DNA of 64,000 nt, from the NCBI GenBank assembly GCA_039621445.1, contig CP154954.1, positions 17,018,589 through 17,082,588 on the forward strand, written 5' to 3'. The notes below the pieces were generated by a model that did not search any database, was not told the DNA's origin, and worked only from the letters and a program-made list of their open reading frames with translations. The DNA is from Euglena gracilis. Its lineage: Eukaryota > Euglenida > Euglenophyceae > Euglenales. The number at the start of each line of letters is the position of its first letter. Within the stretch, counting starts at the first letter, position 1. Shown here one piece after another: positions 10,066-21,047 of this stretch. Made by a program: the position numbers and the translations under genes.

Positions 10066-10975
10066 CAGAATTTTGAGGCAGATTGGGAAATGCATTGGCA
10101 GGCCATTTCCCTGGGGAGGGAATACGGGGAGGCAATGAAGCTGCAGATTTTCGAGTCCTGTTTGTGTGACAGTCTCAAACAGGAAATTAAATTTCTGCAA
10201 CGTTCAGGAGCAAAGCCAGGATTCACGCCGGTTTTTGCGCGGATCAAGGCGAGATATGCACCTGAAAATAATTTTGAGGCTAGGAGGACTTGGTATAACA
10301 TATCGTTGAAGACCCCCTGGAAAGACCACCCGGGCAGATTGGAATGATTTCTGGGTGAGGTTTATGTCAGCCCAGCTTTGCGTGAAGGATACATCTGCCG
10401 AGGAAGCAATTCGGTTGCTCCTCAACAGAGTTCCTGAATTTATATCAAAGTGGATTACTGAGGATTCTTGCATTAAAACACAGAAAAATCCCCGTGTCAG
10501 GATGTTTGCCCCACCTGATTTGTCAGATCAGGTGTTGAGCAACACAATTGTCAGTTTGGTTGGCACTCCCCCCAAGGCAGTGAAATCCATGGGAGGGGGG
10601 GAGTACATAGTGGCTTTTGACTCCAGGACTCCCATGGAAAGGTTGATCAATTTCAATGGGAGGCGGATTGCCAATTACCCCAGACCCCTGCAGATCGAAG
10701 GAATAGAGTGGAAAATCACCCTTGATGAAATTTTCAGGCTTGTGGATGACAAATTGTGGATCCGCGAAAGACAGGAGACGGTCCTGAATTTCAACGCACT
10801 CTTTTGCTCTGGGAAGGGGAGCAAGGGAGGCAAGGGCAAAGGCTTTTCAGATTGGGGGAAAGGGAAAGGCAAAGGGAAAGGGCCGAATGCCTCTCCTCAC
10901 CAGCCAGTGCAGGGTGAAAGGAAGGGCGGGGGCCCGGCCCAGCCCGCACCTGCTCAGCCACAGGATGCTAAGTAG
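10066..10975 (+). pseudogene. Gag capsid and basic RNA-binding tail
   Basis: After the TGA the same frame continues (DWEMHWQAISLGREYG...) through a capsid-like helical region. It shifts frame near 10340 and continues (WNDFWVRFMSAQLCVKD) to a Lys/Gly-rich tail with repeated GKGKG, ending at 10973-10975. There is no CCHC knuckle; the basic tail probably replaces it for RNA binding. Identification as gag is by position and composition. Confidence 0.55.
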
Positions 10976-11145
10976 GGGGGCCTTGGGTTTTGCGAGGGAG
11001 GGGGCAGGACCTCTGGCTGTCAGGACCCCTCCACAGTGAAATGTGCTAACCACCCCAACCCTAAATCGAACCCGAAATCTGCCTTGCACCTCTGCCCGTC
11101 GTCACCAACCGTTGAGTCAATTCCTCCAGTGTATCTGCCTTCCAA

Positions 11146-11985
11146 TTGTGGGAGTGCGGTGGCAGTGCCCCATTGACAGGGTTCATGGGGAGCCAGCCCA
11201 ACCACTCTAGATTTTCCCAGCTTTCTCCTCGCAATTTAAACGGTCAGCATGGTAAGGGGAAAGGTTTTGTGGGTGGCCCATCTCACCATCAGGACCCCCC
11301 ACAGGTGCCAGGAACCACACAGGCGGGTGGTTCCCAGAAAAGATTGAGCATGCTGGATCTGTTTTCTGGAACCAACAGCGTGGGAAATAAATTCTGGGAC
11401 CAAGGGTACGAAGTCATTTCCCAAGACATCCAACCCCACGGAAAACCCACGATTTGCAGGGATATTTTGGAGTGGGATTACAGGGAGTTTTCCAGCAATT
11501 ATTTCGACGTAATAGCGGCTGGCCCTCCCTGTGAAGACTACTCCAATGCTAAGGTTCAGAGGCCAAGGGATTTTGAAAAGGCTGATGCCCTGGTTCAAAG
11601 GACTCTTGAAATTATAGAGTACTTTCAGCCACGGTTTTGGTGGATTGAGAACCCCAGGTTTGGGTTTCTGCGATCCAGGGATTTTATGCAGGATTTGAAT
11701 CTCATCGATGTGGATTATTGCCAATTTTCTTGTTGGGGCTACCAGAAGCCAACAAGAATTTGGTGTTGTCCACGAATTGCGGCCCTCCCTAATTTTTTGT
11801 GTGATAAACAGACCTGTGAAAACCTGGTGGTAACCCCCTGGGGCACCAGGAGACACCGAGAAAGGCTGGGTGGAAATGAGATGAGTTTTTCACCCAAGCA
11901 AAAGGGGAGGATGCCTGGTGCATTGGTGGATTACCTGATGAGTGCACCCCCATTACGCAAGGGGCAAAATCATTCGGGGAGGTGA
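11146..11985 (+). CDS. DNA (cytosine-5) methyltransferase domain within the retrotransposon
   Basis: Would transfer a methyl group from S-adenosylmethionine to C5 of cytosine in DNA. Visible motifs: SAM-binding motif I DLFSGTNSVG (residue 71 on), GPPC with catalytic Cys129 (codon 11530-11532) followed by EDYS, motif VI IENP (167-170) and GYQKPTRIW (about 199). The length (279 codons, about 210 in the domain) and the pattern (DILEWDY, ADALVQRTLEIIEYF) match the compact phage/algal-virus type rather than eukaryotic DNMT1/3. It lies between gag and the protease-like segment and is unbroken, unlike most of the element. The first in-frame ATG is at 11185; it may be made as part of a polyprotein. 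Methyltransferase-bearing retrotransposons are published for a dinoflagellate and a charophyte alga. Confidence 0.85.
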   Translation: MWECGGSAPLTGFMGSQPNHSRFSQLSPRNLNGQHGKGKGFVGGPSHHQDPPQVPGTTQAGGSQKRLSMLDLFSGTNSVGNKFWDQGYEVISQDIQPHGKPTICRDILEWDYREFSSNYFDVIAAGPPCEDYSNAKVQRPRDFEKADALVQRTLEIIEYFQPRFWWIENPRFGFLRSRDFMQDLNLIDVDYCQFSCWGYQKPTRIWCCPRIAALPNFLCDKQTCENLVVTPWGTRRHRERLGGNEMSFSPKQKGRMPGALVDYLMSAPPLRKGQNHSGR

Positions 11986-12715
11986 ACCTGATTAAGGCAG
12001 GTTTGCTTGAGTCCAGATTTTTGGAATATGCTGATCAGCCAATCAGATTGGTGACAGCTAACAATCAAGTAATGGATGGGGGAAACAAGAAGGTCACACT
12101 GGGGGTGACCTTTCGACAGAAGTTCAACGGGGAGTTTCTGCCAAATCTGGTCTCGTGCGAGACGGAATTTTATGAAGCATCCATGGAGGTGGATGCAATT
12201 CTGTCTTTTCCATGGATGTCCCAGAATCACATTGGCGTTTTCCCCCACCATAAAGCCTTGGCCATTGATGAACCGTATTTTGCTCTCCTGTACGGTTGGA
12301 CAGGAGAGAGGAAACAAAAGAGGAAACGTTGTGGGAAGGACCAAAGGAGACGTGTGAGGATGATCCGTGAGGAGGAACCACAAAGGTACGGAATCCCAAC
12401 ACAAGCTCCCGTTTCACAGGATTTTGACACTGAGTTTGAACAAATCCTGTGGAAAATGAAGTTGCAAGTGCCACCTGAAGGTCACAATGGTGACAGTGAA
12501 AAGCTCACACGGGCTGAGAGGAGGCGCATTGCCAAGGCGTTGCAGCACCTGGGCAATTCCAAGGCCATACGCAACATTGTTGAGGCACGTGAGGAGGAAA
12601 ATGTGGATCCCAGAATTCTTGACCTGCGAGAAAAAATTCAGAGGGATTATGACGGGGTGGTCTTTGACAAGGAACCGCTCAAGGACCCACCTGTCAGAGG
12701 CCCATATGGTCAAGG
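11940..12715 (+). pseudogene. Retropepsin-like protease segment and linker
   Basis: The frame 11982-12818 encodes VNLIKAGLL, then IRLVTANNQVMDGG and EVDAILSFPWM, which resemble the body of a Ty3-type aspartic protease (flap and ILGxPWL-like C-terminal strand). The catalytic Asp-Ser/Thr-Gly expected just upstream is not visible: the in-frame residues before VNLI are ITQGAKSFGE. The protease may be inactive or diverged. A basic linker follows (KQKRKRCGKDQRRRVR). Coding passes to another frame near 12710. Confidence 0.45.
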
Positions 12716-14576
12716 AAGGTGCCGTACCCACCCGAGCCAAACCTTTTCGCTTGCACGGGGAGAAGTTCGAGGCCCATTGCAAAGTGACAAGGGAATGGCA
12801 GGATCGGGGGTACATTGAAAGAATTCCTGAGGGGGTGGTCAGCGAATGGATGTCCAATACTTTTGTTGTTCCAAAAAAGGATGGTGACTGGCGAGGGGTG
12901 GTAGATATGTCCGAATTCCCAGACTCGGAGGATCTCATATCCACTCCCTGTGATTGAAGATTTGTTGGTGAAACAAGGTGGGAGGCAAATTTTTTCAATC
13001 ATGGATTTGCGGCAGGCCTTCCACCAGCAACCCTTACACCCGGAAAGTCGACCCACCACAGCTTGTTACACTCCACTGGGGGTTTTCCAGTGGAGGGTAA
13101 ATGTAATGGGTCTGACAAACGCCAGTCAACAGTTCCAACAGATGATGGAGGATGTTTTATCATCAGTGAGGGATGTAGCTGACCCCTTCATCGATGATAT
13201 CTTGGTTGGAACTCGGGTGGAGGAGGGGGAGGATCTCCTAGCAGCCCACGACAGGGACCTGAGACGGGTGCTAGAAGTCCTCAAGGATGCCAAATTGATC
13301 TGTGATGTCCGAAAGTGTAAGTTTTTTGTCAAGGGGGTTGCATTTTGCGGCCATGTTCTGGAGAACGGGACCCGTAGACCAGAACCTGGCAAGCTCAGGG
13401 CCATTGAGAAATGGCAAAGGCCACAGACGATCACGGCCCTTAGAGCATTTTTGGGTTTTACGAACTACTACAGTTCGTATGTCAAGGAGTATGCACGGGT
13501 TGTGTCGCGACTCCAAGACAAGTTGAAAATTCCACGCAGTGAGGGGAAAAAGGGATCCAAAAAACGAATCACGTGGGATAAGGAGGACGAGGAGGCATTT
13601 CAGGAAATCAAATCAAGGCTTTGTGGGGAGCTCATCTTGCAAAGGGTGAACCCCGACAAGCCTTTCGTCTTGAGAGCTGACGCAAGCCAATATGCAATAG
13701 GGGCTACGTTGGAGCAACTCACAGACGAGGATCGGGCACCAACGGTGGAGGATGTCTTGGCGAAAAAGACATCCCCTGTGGCGTTCATGAGCAGGAAGCT
13801 CACGGACAGCCAACGGAATTGGGTGCCGAGGGAGCAGGAAACATATGCCATAATAGCGGCCCTTCAAAAATGGGAGTCATGGATTGGCGGGCCCCTAGGC
13901 CGAAGGGCGCGATGGCACCAACTCCTGTCAAAATATGATTTGACAGTGGGTTACGTGCCTGGAAAGGACAACACCATTGCAGACGTCCTTTCCAGGTGGG
14001 CGCATCCTGCAAGTGAAGCCGTGAAGGATGTGAGTTGCCACGGCACGGCGCAGGACAAGGAAGACGTCATGGCTCTGATTCGTGAGGAGAAAAGGGAGGA
14101 GGCAAATTGCATGTGGGTTAGGCTCCGAGGGCCACCCACACAGCAAAATGCCTGGATTCGGGGTGTTACCACTCGGAGTGGTAAGGAGACGGGGACCCAG
14201 GACATAGGATTGGAAAGTGCACGAGAGGATGCCTCGTTTGTGGGGGATGTAGGAGGAACGGAACCCCTGCCAACCCCTGCAACACAAGGATCCGAGGAAG
14301 TTCAGCCCCTACATGTAGACCAATATGGGAATGCTCATTGGTCTACCGAGGAAGAGGTGAACGAGATTGCTGGACCTGTAGTGGATTCCTCAAGCACGGC
14401 CACCGAGGAGCTTGCAAACCCTGCAACCTCTTCCCACACGCTCTCTACCACACCAATTCCTAAACCCACACAGGTGGATTTCGGCAAACTCTGGGAGGTG
14501 AATTTGGTTTGGAATACGGGAAATGTCCGAGTTTTGGTCCCATTTTTACTCGAACCCAAACACCAGGGATGTCATG
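12700..14576 (+). pseudogene. Ty3-type reverse transcriptase and truncated RNase H
   Basis: RT starts in frame 12487-12957 (PTRAKPFRLHG, SNTFVVPKKDGDWRGVVDM), shifts near 12925 and continues in 12950-14656 with SIMDLRQAFHQ (catalytic Asp), FIDDILVGT (residues 80-83 of this frame) and GFTNYYSSYVKEYA. RNase H follows with LRADASQYAIGATLEQ (Asp) and REQETYAI (Glu). The usual TDH-containing strand is absent: WESWIG runs straight into GPLGRRARWHQLL, a loss of roughly 25-30 codons near 13890. VPGKDNTIADVLSRW is intact. An acidic linker of no recognised fold then leads to the hAT-like insertion. Confidence 0.8.
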
Positions 14577-14584
14577 GCCCAAGG

Positions 14585-15815
14585 CAGGGTTCGGCGTTTT
14601 TTTCCGGTTCGAATAATTCGAATTTTTCGCAGTTGAATTATTCGAATTTTTCGTGAGGAAAATTTCCAAAAATTCCACAAGGTGAAGCACTGCGCACGGA
14701 AAACGTTTTTTTCCACCTCTGATGAGGTTCTCTCTCCCGTCCACGGCAAATCCTGCTCGCAGCAACAAGGTTTTTTTTTACCAGTTGAAGACCACCGCAA
14801 CTGCGTGGAAGCCCCTCGATAAAATGGAAAAAAAAACCGACCCCCTCCCCCACCAAGAGAGGCCCCCCTCCGATAAAATGAACAAAAAAGACCAAACACC
14901 CCCCCCCACCCATAGAAGTCCCCCCAGACCGTCCCGACCCACCGAAGCCAAAACCCCCTGCACCAAACCTTCTCCACATCTGGCCCAATGACCAGTGCGC
15001 CTGGCCCAAAACTGGCCAGGACAGCACAAATGTGGCCGAAAACTGGCCACCACCTCTGGCCCAAAACTGGCCAGCACAAATGTGGCCGAAAACTGCCCAG
15101 CAAAAATGCGGACGAAAACTGGCCACCAATCTGGCCCAAAACTGGCCAGCACAAATGTGGCCGAAAACTGGCCAGCACAAATGTGCGAAAACTGCCCCCA
15201 AAAACTGGCCACCACCTCTGACCCAAAACTGGCCAGCACCTCTGGCCCAAAACTGGCCATCACAACAAATGTGGCCGAAAACTGGCCAGCGCATCTGGCC
15301 TAAAAACTGGCCACCACATCTGGCCCAAAACTGGCCAGCATGTGGTCCAAAACGGGGTAGCACATCTGGCCCAAAGCTGGCCAGTTCTTTTGCCATTGAA
15401 AAGCACACAGGAACAGCAACAGGAACCAGAAAATACCGTTTTCTGGTTCCTGAAAAGGCCGGATGAAAACAAATGGAACAGTTTAGCAGGGACATGCTCA
15501 GGTCCAGATTACCAAGCATGATAAGCTTTAATAATTTCTTGTCAGTGAGATCTGCAACAGAGAAGAATGAACATTTCCCAAGAGAGAGTGTTCGGCAAAT
15601 TCATCATATGCTCTTGCATCCGGCTGGAATATTAGAGTTCTCTGCACAGTCCACAAAGTGCAAGTCTCTCACAGCAGCTTCGCCTGTTGTGGTAAATTAG
15701 GAATACCCAGATTCGCGTTTCGCGATTTTTGAAAAATTCGAAAAATTCGAATTTTTCGAATTTTTCAATTGAAATGAAAAATTCCCAAAAAAATTTCGAA
15801 ATTTGCCGAACCTTG
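14585..15815. mobile_element. Non-autonomous hAT-like element nested in pol
   Basis: Left end CAGGGTTCGGC, right end reverse complement of CAAGGTTCGGC (11 bp, one mismatch), flanked by a perfect 8-bp duplication GCCCAAGG (14577-14584 and 15816-15823). These are the two hallmarks of hAT transposons. The subterminal regions repeat AATTCGAA-like motifs; the middle (14998-15400) is a ~30-bp tandem repeat with (T)GGCCAAAACTGGCC(A). No transposase. Element plus duplication is 1239 bp, a multiple of three. Confidence 0.9.
14998..15400. repeat. CTGGCCCAAAACTGGCCA-type tandem repeat
   Basis: About fifteen imperfect units alternating CTGGCCCAAAACTGGCCA and AATGTGGCCGAAAACTGGCC, inside the hAT-like element. 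Apparent ORFs here on both strands are by-products of the repeat. Confidence 0.85.
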
Positions 15816-15825
15816 GCCCAAGGGT

Positions 15826-16660
15826 GTGAGGGTGGAGAATGGTTTCATGTATGTGGATGGTCTCCTGTGTGTTCCATGGAGCCTCCAAAACGCAGTGGTC
15901 AGGGATTTCCATGCATACCTTGGGCATGCCGGATTCCCACGGCTGTGGGATGCCATGTCCGTACGGTACAAGTGGGCGGACGAGGCATCGGTGAAAAAGT
16001 TCGCCAAGGTGGTGATGGGTGAGTGTGAGACCTGCCAGGCCTGCCAAAGACCCAGATTCTTGGAAGGCCCTTTGGAACCCACTCCCATCCCACCCCAGGC
16101 GATGGTTTCAGTTGCCTTGGACATTTTCGACATGCCACCTGTTCAGCATGAAGGGACCCTCCATAATGCCATTGTCTTGTGCGTAGACAGGCATAGTGGG
16201 TGGGTTGTGGCTGTCCCATGTAAGAAACAGGGCCTTACAGGGGGCAGGGTGGCAAAAATGATGGTTGCTCACCAATGGCGACCTTTTGGAGTCCCGAGTG
16301 TAGTAACGACGGACCAGGGGATGTGCTTTTCTGGGCATAAGGCACGCTTTCTCTCAGGCGTATTTTCATAACACCAATGGACGGGCTGAGAGAGCGGGCC
16401 AGCAACTCATCGAGGGAATCCGCAAGATTCAGATCGATGAGCGGCTTACATGGGTGGAAGCTCTCCCACAGGTTCTGGATAGGCTGCATGACACCCCGGG
16501 GGAGGGGGGCCTGTCTCCCTACCAAATTCTGTTTGGTAGGGAAAGACCTTTGGGAGGGATTCCCAGGGAGCCTCTTTTTGAGTGTGAGGAGGCAAATTCA
16601 TTTTTTCAAGAGGATGAAGGAAATTGATCAAGTGGTGGCAAAACGGCTCAACGATTTGCA
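15826..16660 (+). pseudogene. Ty3-type integrase: zinc-binding and catalytic core
   Basis: Inserts the cDNA copy into the chromosome. The HHCC zinc site is visible as HAYLGH ... CETCQAC, then the catalytic core with Asp in ALDIFDM and Asp in VTTDQG, and Glu in NGRAERAGQQL. The last block is in a different frame: coding is open to about 16336, where a deletion of about a dozen residues plus a frameshift joins DQGMCFSG to the frame encoding IRHAFSQAYFHNTNGRAER. Coding continues to RLNDLQ at about 16660, where a G-rich insertion interrupts it. Defective as it stands. Confidence 0.8.
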
Positions 16661-17035
16661 GGGGGTGGGGCGGGACACGGGGGGGACACGGGGGGGGGGG
16701 ACACTGGGGGGACACGGGGGAAACATGCCTCTTTTCGGGACCTTCTGGGACGAAATTTGCGACTTTTTGAGGGACCAAAAATTCATTTCACATTGACCCC
16801 GAGCCAAGCTCCAGGCCACACTAGGTGAAAAAAAAGGATTGTGGGTGGGGGAAAGTCAAATGGCCTTGAGAATCCATTAAAACCCATGGAAAATGATGCC
16901 AAACAGCTAAAAATTCATGCTGTATGTTGCCTTGGCCACCTTCTAGGGCCCCCCTGAAGTGCGGGACACGGGGGGGACACGGGGGGGGGGACACGGGGGG
17001 GGGGGGGACACGGGGATCACACCCCCGCACATTCA
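16661..17035. repeat. G-rich minisatellite-bearing insertion in integrase
   Basis: Separates two integrase blocks (RLNDLQ and VNVGRNVLSDQQ). Both ends carry GGGACAC(G)n tandem units in the same orientation (16670-16725 and 16962-17015), around ~240 bp of unique sequence. No clear inverted repeats or duplication could be fixed, so the edges are approximate. Confidence 0.5.
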
Positions 17036-17546
17036 GCAATCCTCCCAAGTCAATGTGGGGAGGAATGTCTTGAGTGACCAGCAGGTTGGGGCAAAGGTGT
17101 GGTACCTGCGACCCCCCAATGCAGGTGACAAGCTAGATTCCAAGTGGCTAGGACCGGGAGTGGTAGTCGCAAGGGAGGGGGAGAGCTCATATGTCGTGGA
17201 GATAAAGCCAGGGCACCGGCTGAAGGCTCCACGACGATCATTAAAAGTGTACGTGGATGACACTTTCGGAGGTAACCCCCTTCCCTTGTATTATCACAAG
17301 CGAACGGTCCGGGATCCGGACGCGGAGCCGGACGAGTGGATCACAGAAGAAATATTGAGCCACCGCAGGACACCCCAGGGCACCTGGGAATTTAAAACAA
17401 AATGGAAAGGGTCAGATAAGGTGACGTGGGAGCCCACAGGAAACTTTTTCTCCCGGTACAATGCTGATTTAGTAAAGTATTGCCAGGAGAAACGGCTGGG
17501 TTTGGATTTGACCAAACATCTCTCCCCTACTCCAACCACAGAGTGA
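17036..17546 (+). pseudogene. Integrase C-terminal domain and chromodomain
   Basis: Starts with the DNA-binding integrase tail (VGAKVWYLRPP ... DSKWLGPGVVV, a GPY/F-like module). It ends with a chromodomain: EWITEEILSHR, EFKTKWKGSD, TWEPTGNF, then a C-terminal helix (ADLVKYCQEKRLG). Chromodomains on Ty3 integrases guide insertion to particular chromatin by binding histone marks; an aromatic pair (W of KWKG, W of TWEP) is kept. The frame stops normally at 17544-17546. This places the element among chromoviruses. Confidence 0.85.
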
Positions 17547-19892
17547 GGTGTGGGGGGGGGGGCAAGTTGGATTTCTACAGGTGGTGGACTCCCGAAAGTT
17601 TTCCTGGACCCTCGCTCCTTGTTGTGTTGCAAGGCAAGGGTAAGGGTGGCAAGGGCTAGGGCAAGGAGATTGAACGAGGCATGGGCAAGGGATATGGCGA
17701 GGTCAAGGAGAGACCAACGTGGACGCGGTGCCTGGGGCGGTGCTTGGAGTGGCGGTATTGCTAACCCCAAAGCCGGAGATATCCCACTTTGTGGGATAGT
17801 GTACCCTATGACTGCTAGGAGGGGCAACGTTTTCACCACCCGACCTTCTTCACCTGGGTCGAGGTGAAGTTGGGAGGGGGTTTACAAAAGTGGGATTTGA
17901 GTGTGTCCGACTAAGGGTCGCAAGGGAGGGGGTGTTGGCTGTTTGGACAGCCACGCTCCAGCCCAGAACAGGCTCCGGAAGTGAAAGTTGGGAAACGGCC
18001 GAGTGGCGCCCTAAATTGGACATCTTTGGATAGCGCTTGGGAAGGCGCATCCAATGATACGGGGGGCTGGCATTGGAATTGCAGTTTTCCAGGTGCCATC
18101 CCCCAGATTTTTTCCAAAATAAGAGATCCCAGCTTGGTAAGAAAGGAGCCTGTGGACGCGCGGACCAAATCCCCGCCAATTGGAAGAGAGTCCAACACAC
18201 AAACACACAGATTTGGACTCAGGGTATATGGTTCAGCCATAAACCCTAGTCATGAGGGTTGGGATCTTGCCAAAAGGAGACTGTGGATGATCAGTGGGTT
18301 GGACAGGTTGGCCACAGGGTCTAGAGGTTCAAGGCCTCTAGACTAACCTTTTCCCTCACAAACACCCCCTGAAGGCCTCCAGTGTAGCTGGGAGTCCTGA
18401 AGGGAGGTTTTGAGGGGAGATTTTGGACGTCCACAGGGTTTAGACCTGTGGATTGTTCAGAAACTCACCCCGGAAAGCACAAGGGTGGTTTTGAGGGGAG
18501 ATTTTGGACGTCCACAGGGTTTAGACCTGTGGATTGTTCGGAAACTCGCCCTGGAAAGCACAAGGGAGGTTTTGGGGGGAGGTTTTGGACGTCCACAGGG
18601 TTTAGACCTGTGGTTTGTTCAGAAACTCGCCCTGAAAAGCAAATGGGGGCTAGGCTGCCTCCTCCATGCCCTAAATGTGACCATTTTGCAGAATGGTTGC
18701 ATGAGATGGGGTGGAAAATGCTTTGCGTTTTTGCAGGTTCAATTTTCAAATGGGACAAGTACCTGCAAGGAATTACCGGACCCGAAGTCCAGTGGACAGG
18801 ATTTCGAGTGCTTGCAAGATTCTTTGGAACCCAAAAGGTGGTGAATCAAACTGAATTTGCAGTGCTGCCTCAACCCGTATCGAAACGTGGATCAAGGAGT
18901 CATCGGAGCTTGCCAGTCGGATGGCTGATCCAAAACCTTTTTCTGAGGCGTGGCAATGATAATGATCCACTCCCAGATTGGGTTTTCAGAACATTTTTAT
19001 TCTCCTCTGGTCCTGAAGAGTTCAGCCTCGGGCAGGGAGGGGGGAGCCAGCCTTGGGACAATTCCTCCCCTGGACCCCCCCCCCATTTCTGGAAGAGGAC
19101 GGGCCAGAACGGGGGGGGGGGGCAGCCCAGGGGTATTTCTTCCCCTGAACCCTCGTTTCTGGATGTGCACGGGCCAGAACGGGGGGGGATCAGATTATTT
19201 TTGCAAACCCCAGTCCCCAACCTGAGCATGATTTAGCAGAACCGTGCTGGGGTGGGGGGGGGGGGCTGATCGAGGGGTATTTTTATTCTCCCTCGACTAA
19301 GTCGGCTGTGCTTGGATGGAATATTCACAGGAATTTCTGAGAATTATTTGCTGCCGAGGGTGATTTTTTATCAAGGCTGTCCAAGGTTCGTAGGGTCATT
19401 GGACCAGCGACCGTAGGAAGCAACGGACAGCCAGGGTATGTGGCTGGTCCAGATTTTGCAGCGAATTCCACAGCTTTCTGCGGCTATGGACCAGCCCTGG
19501 CTGGGCCCCAATACCAGAAGGAGTGCCCAGTTTTTATGTCGGAGATTTTTGGGTATCTTTCCCCATCAGGTTACGGCTGTCAGCCAACACCTGGGGGGGG
19601 GGGGTGTATAAAACCCTGAATTAAGGCTGTTTCGTGCCGAATCCAGGGTGTGACAGACCAATTATTTTTTCCCCAACCCTGAAATTTGGCTGGCTTGCCG
19701 AATTCGGGGGGGGGACAACATTAAACTCCCCCACCACAGATTTACGGCTGTGGACCGATAATTTGGGTTTAGGGGACAGGAATAATTGTTATTTTTTCCC
19801 TCCTCCGAAACCTGGGCCGATGGCAGGTCGGGGGGGGGGATGCCAATCCCTCCCCAGCAGAAGTGCGGCTGGAAGTATGCCGAATTCTGGGC
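17547..19892. other. Non-coding 3' internal region of the LTR element
   Basis: About 2.3 kb between the chromodomain stop and the 3' LTR. It includes a purine-rich GGCAAGGG stretch (17640-17720), the 81-bp repeat and, from 19020, G-run modules of the same style as the LTR. The LTR could therefore begin upstream of 19893, with the 5' copy truncated. A purine-rich tract at 19031-19046 is a possible polypurine tract in that case. Confidence 0.45.
18406..18648 (+). repeat. 81-bp direct repeat, three copies
   Basis: Units begin at 18406, 18487 and 18568 and are over 90% alike by eye. Each contains CCACAGG(7 nt)CCTGTGG, a 7-bp stem. The period is 27 codons, so an ORF (18448-19236) reads through with repeated WTSTGFRPV, but I see no independent sign that it is translated. 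Confidence 0.85.
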
Positions 19893-21047
19893 TGGGGGGG
19901 GGCATCAGGGCAGACCTTTTTTATACTCTTTCCCCCCTGACCTGGGCTGGCCGTGGCCGAAGGCAGGTCGGGGGGGGGGGTCAGGCTGGGCAGACTTTTT
20001 TAAAAACTCCTTCCCCTTGACCTGGGCTGGCCGAGGCCGAAGGCAGGTCGGGGGGGGTCAGGCTGGGCAGACTTTTTTAAAACTCCTTCCCCCTAACCTG
20101 GGCTGGCCGAGGCCGAAGGCAGGTTGGGGGGGGGGGGTTAGGCTGGGCAGACTTTTTTATGCTCTTTTCCCCTGACCTGGGCTGGCTGAGGGCAGGTCGG
20201 GGGGGGGGGGTTCTGGCTGAGCAGCAGAAAATACAGCTTTTTTTCGACCCAGCCAGTTGAGTTTCCAGATGACTGACCCGGGTCGTCATGGAGCCAATGG
20301 CGGATGTCATTTACAGCCATCTGGCATGTTCAGATGGGCCAGGTGGGGCTGTTTTAATGGATTCTTTTTGCATTTCACCCAGCAGTTTTGGAGTCGTTTG
20401 GGTTGTTTTGTCCACTCTGTGACCCGGGTTGCTGACCCCCAGGTTCAGGCGTTCAGTAGCACCGGAATAAGTTTATGTTGTTGTATCCTGCACAGTTTAT
20501 AATGTGCCTCCACCAGGTTTTTGGTTTGGCAGAACCGAAGGCCCTGGGGGGGAGGGCATTTTTCTCTCTCCCAGCCGAAATTAGGCTGAAAGGATGCCAA
20601 TTTCTGGACTGGGGGGGGGGCAGCAATTTTATCTCTCCCCGCCGAAATATGGCTGAAAGAATGCCAATTTCTGGACTGGGGGGGGGGCAGCATTTTTATC
20701 TCCCCCAGCAGGAATCAGGCCGAAAGGAAGCCAATTTCTGGGCTGGGGGGGGGGCAGCTCTTTTTGTCTCTCTACCTCCCCGAACCTGGGTCAGATGATG
20801 GCAGGCCGGGGGGGGGGGCAGCAAAAATACCCAGAACCACAGATTTGGGTTGTGGCTGATGCATTTTTACCTCCACCAGGTTTACGGTTGTACCGAACCG
20901 AAAACCCTGGGGGGGGGCAGGAATTTAAACGGCCAGGATGAGAATGGCTGTGGCTGTGGCAGTGACAGTTTATTTTCTCAGAATTTTCCACAGTCGGTTG
21001 GCATAAAAAAATATCTCTCCTCTCAACCGTTTCGGGCTGGGTCAGCC

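Noticed and set aside
12414-12998. 194-codon minus-strand ORF over the RT start
   Set aside because: Opposite strand of a well-supported reverse transcriptase; no domain.
14546-15519. Minus-strand ORFs of 234 and 293 codons in the hAT-like element
   Set aside because: They translate the GGCCAAAACTGGCC repeat (ASFGP/GQFWA peptides), not a transposase.
18406-18648. CRISPR-like array
   Set aside because: 81-bp contiguous direct repeats without unique spacers, in a eukaryotic retrotransposon.
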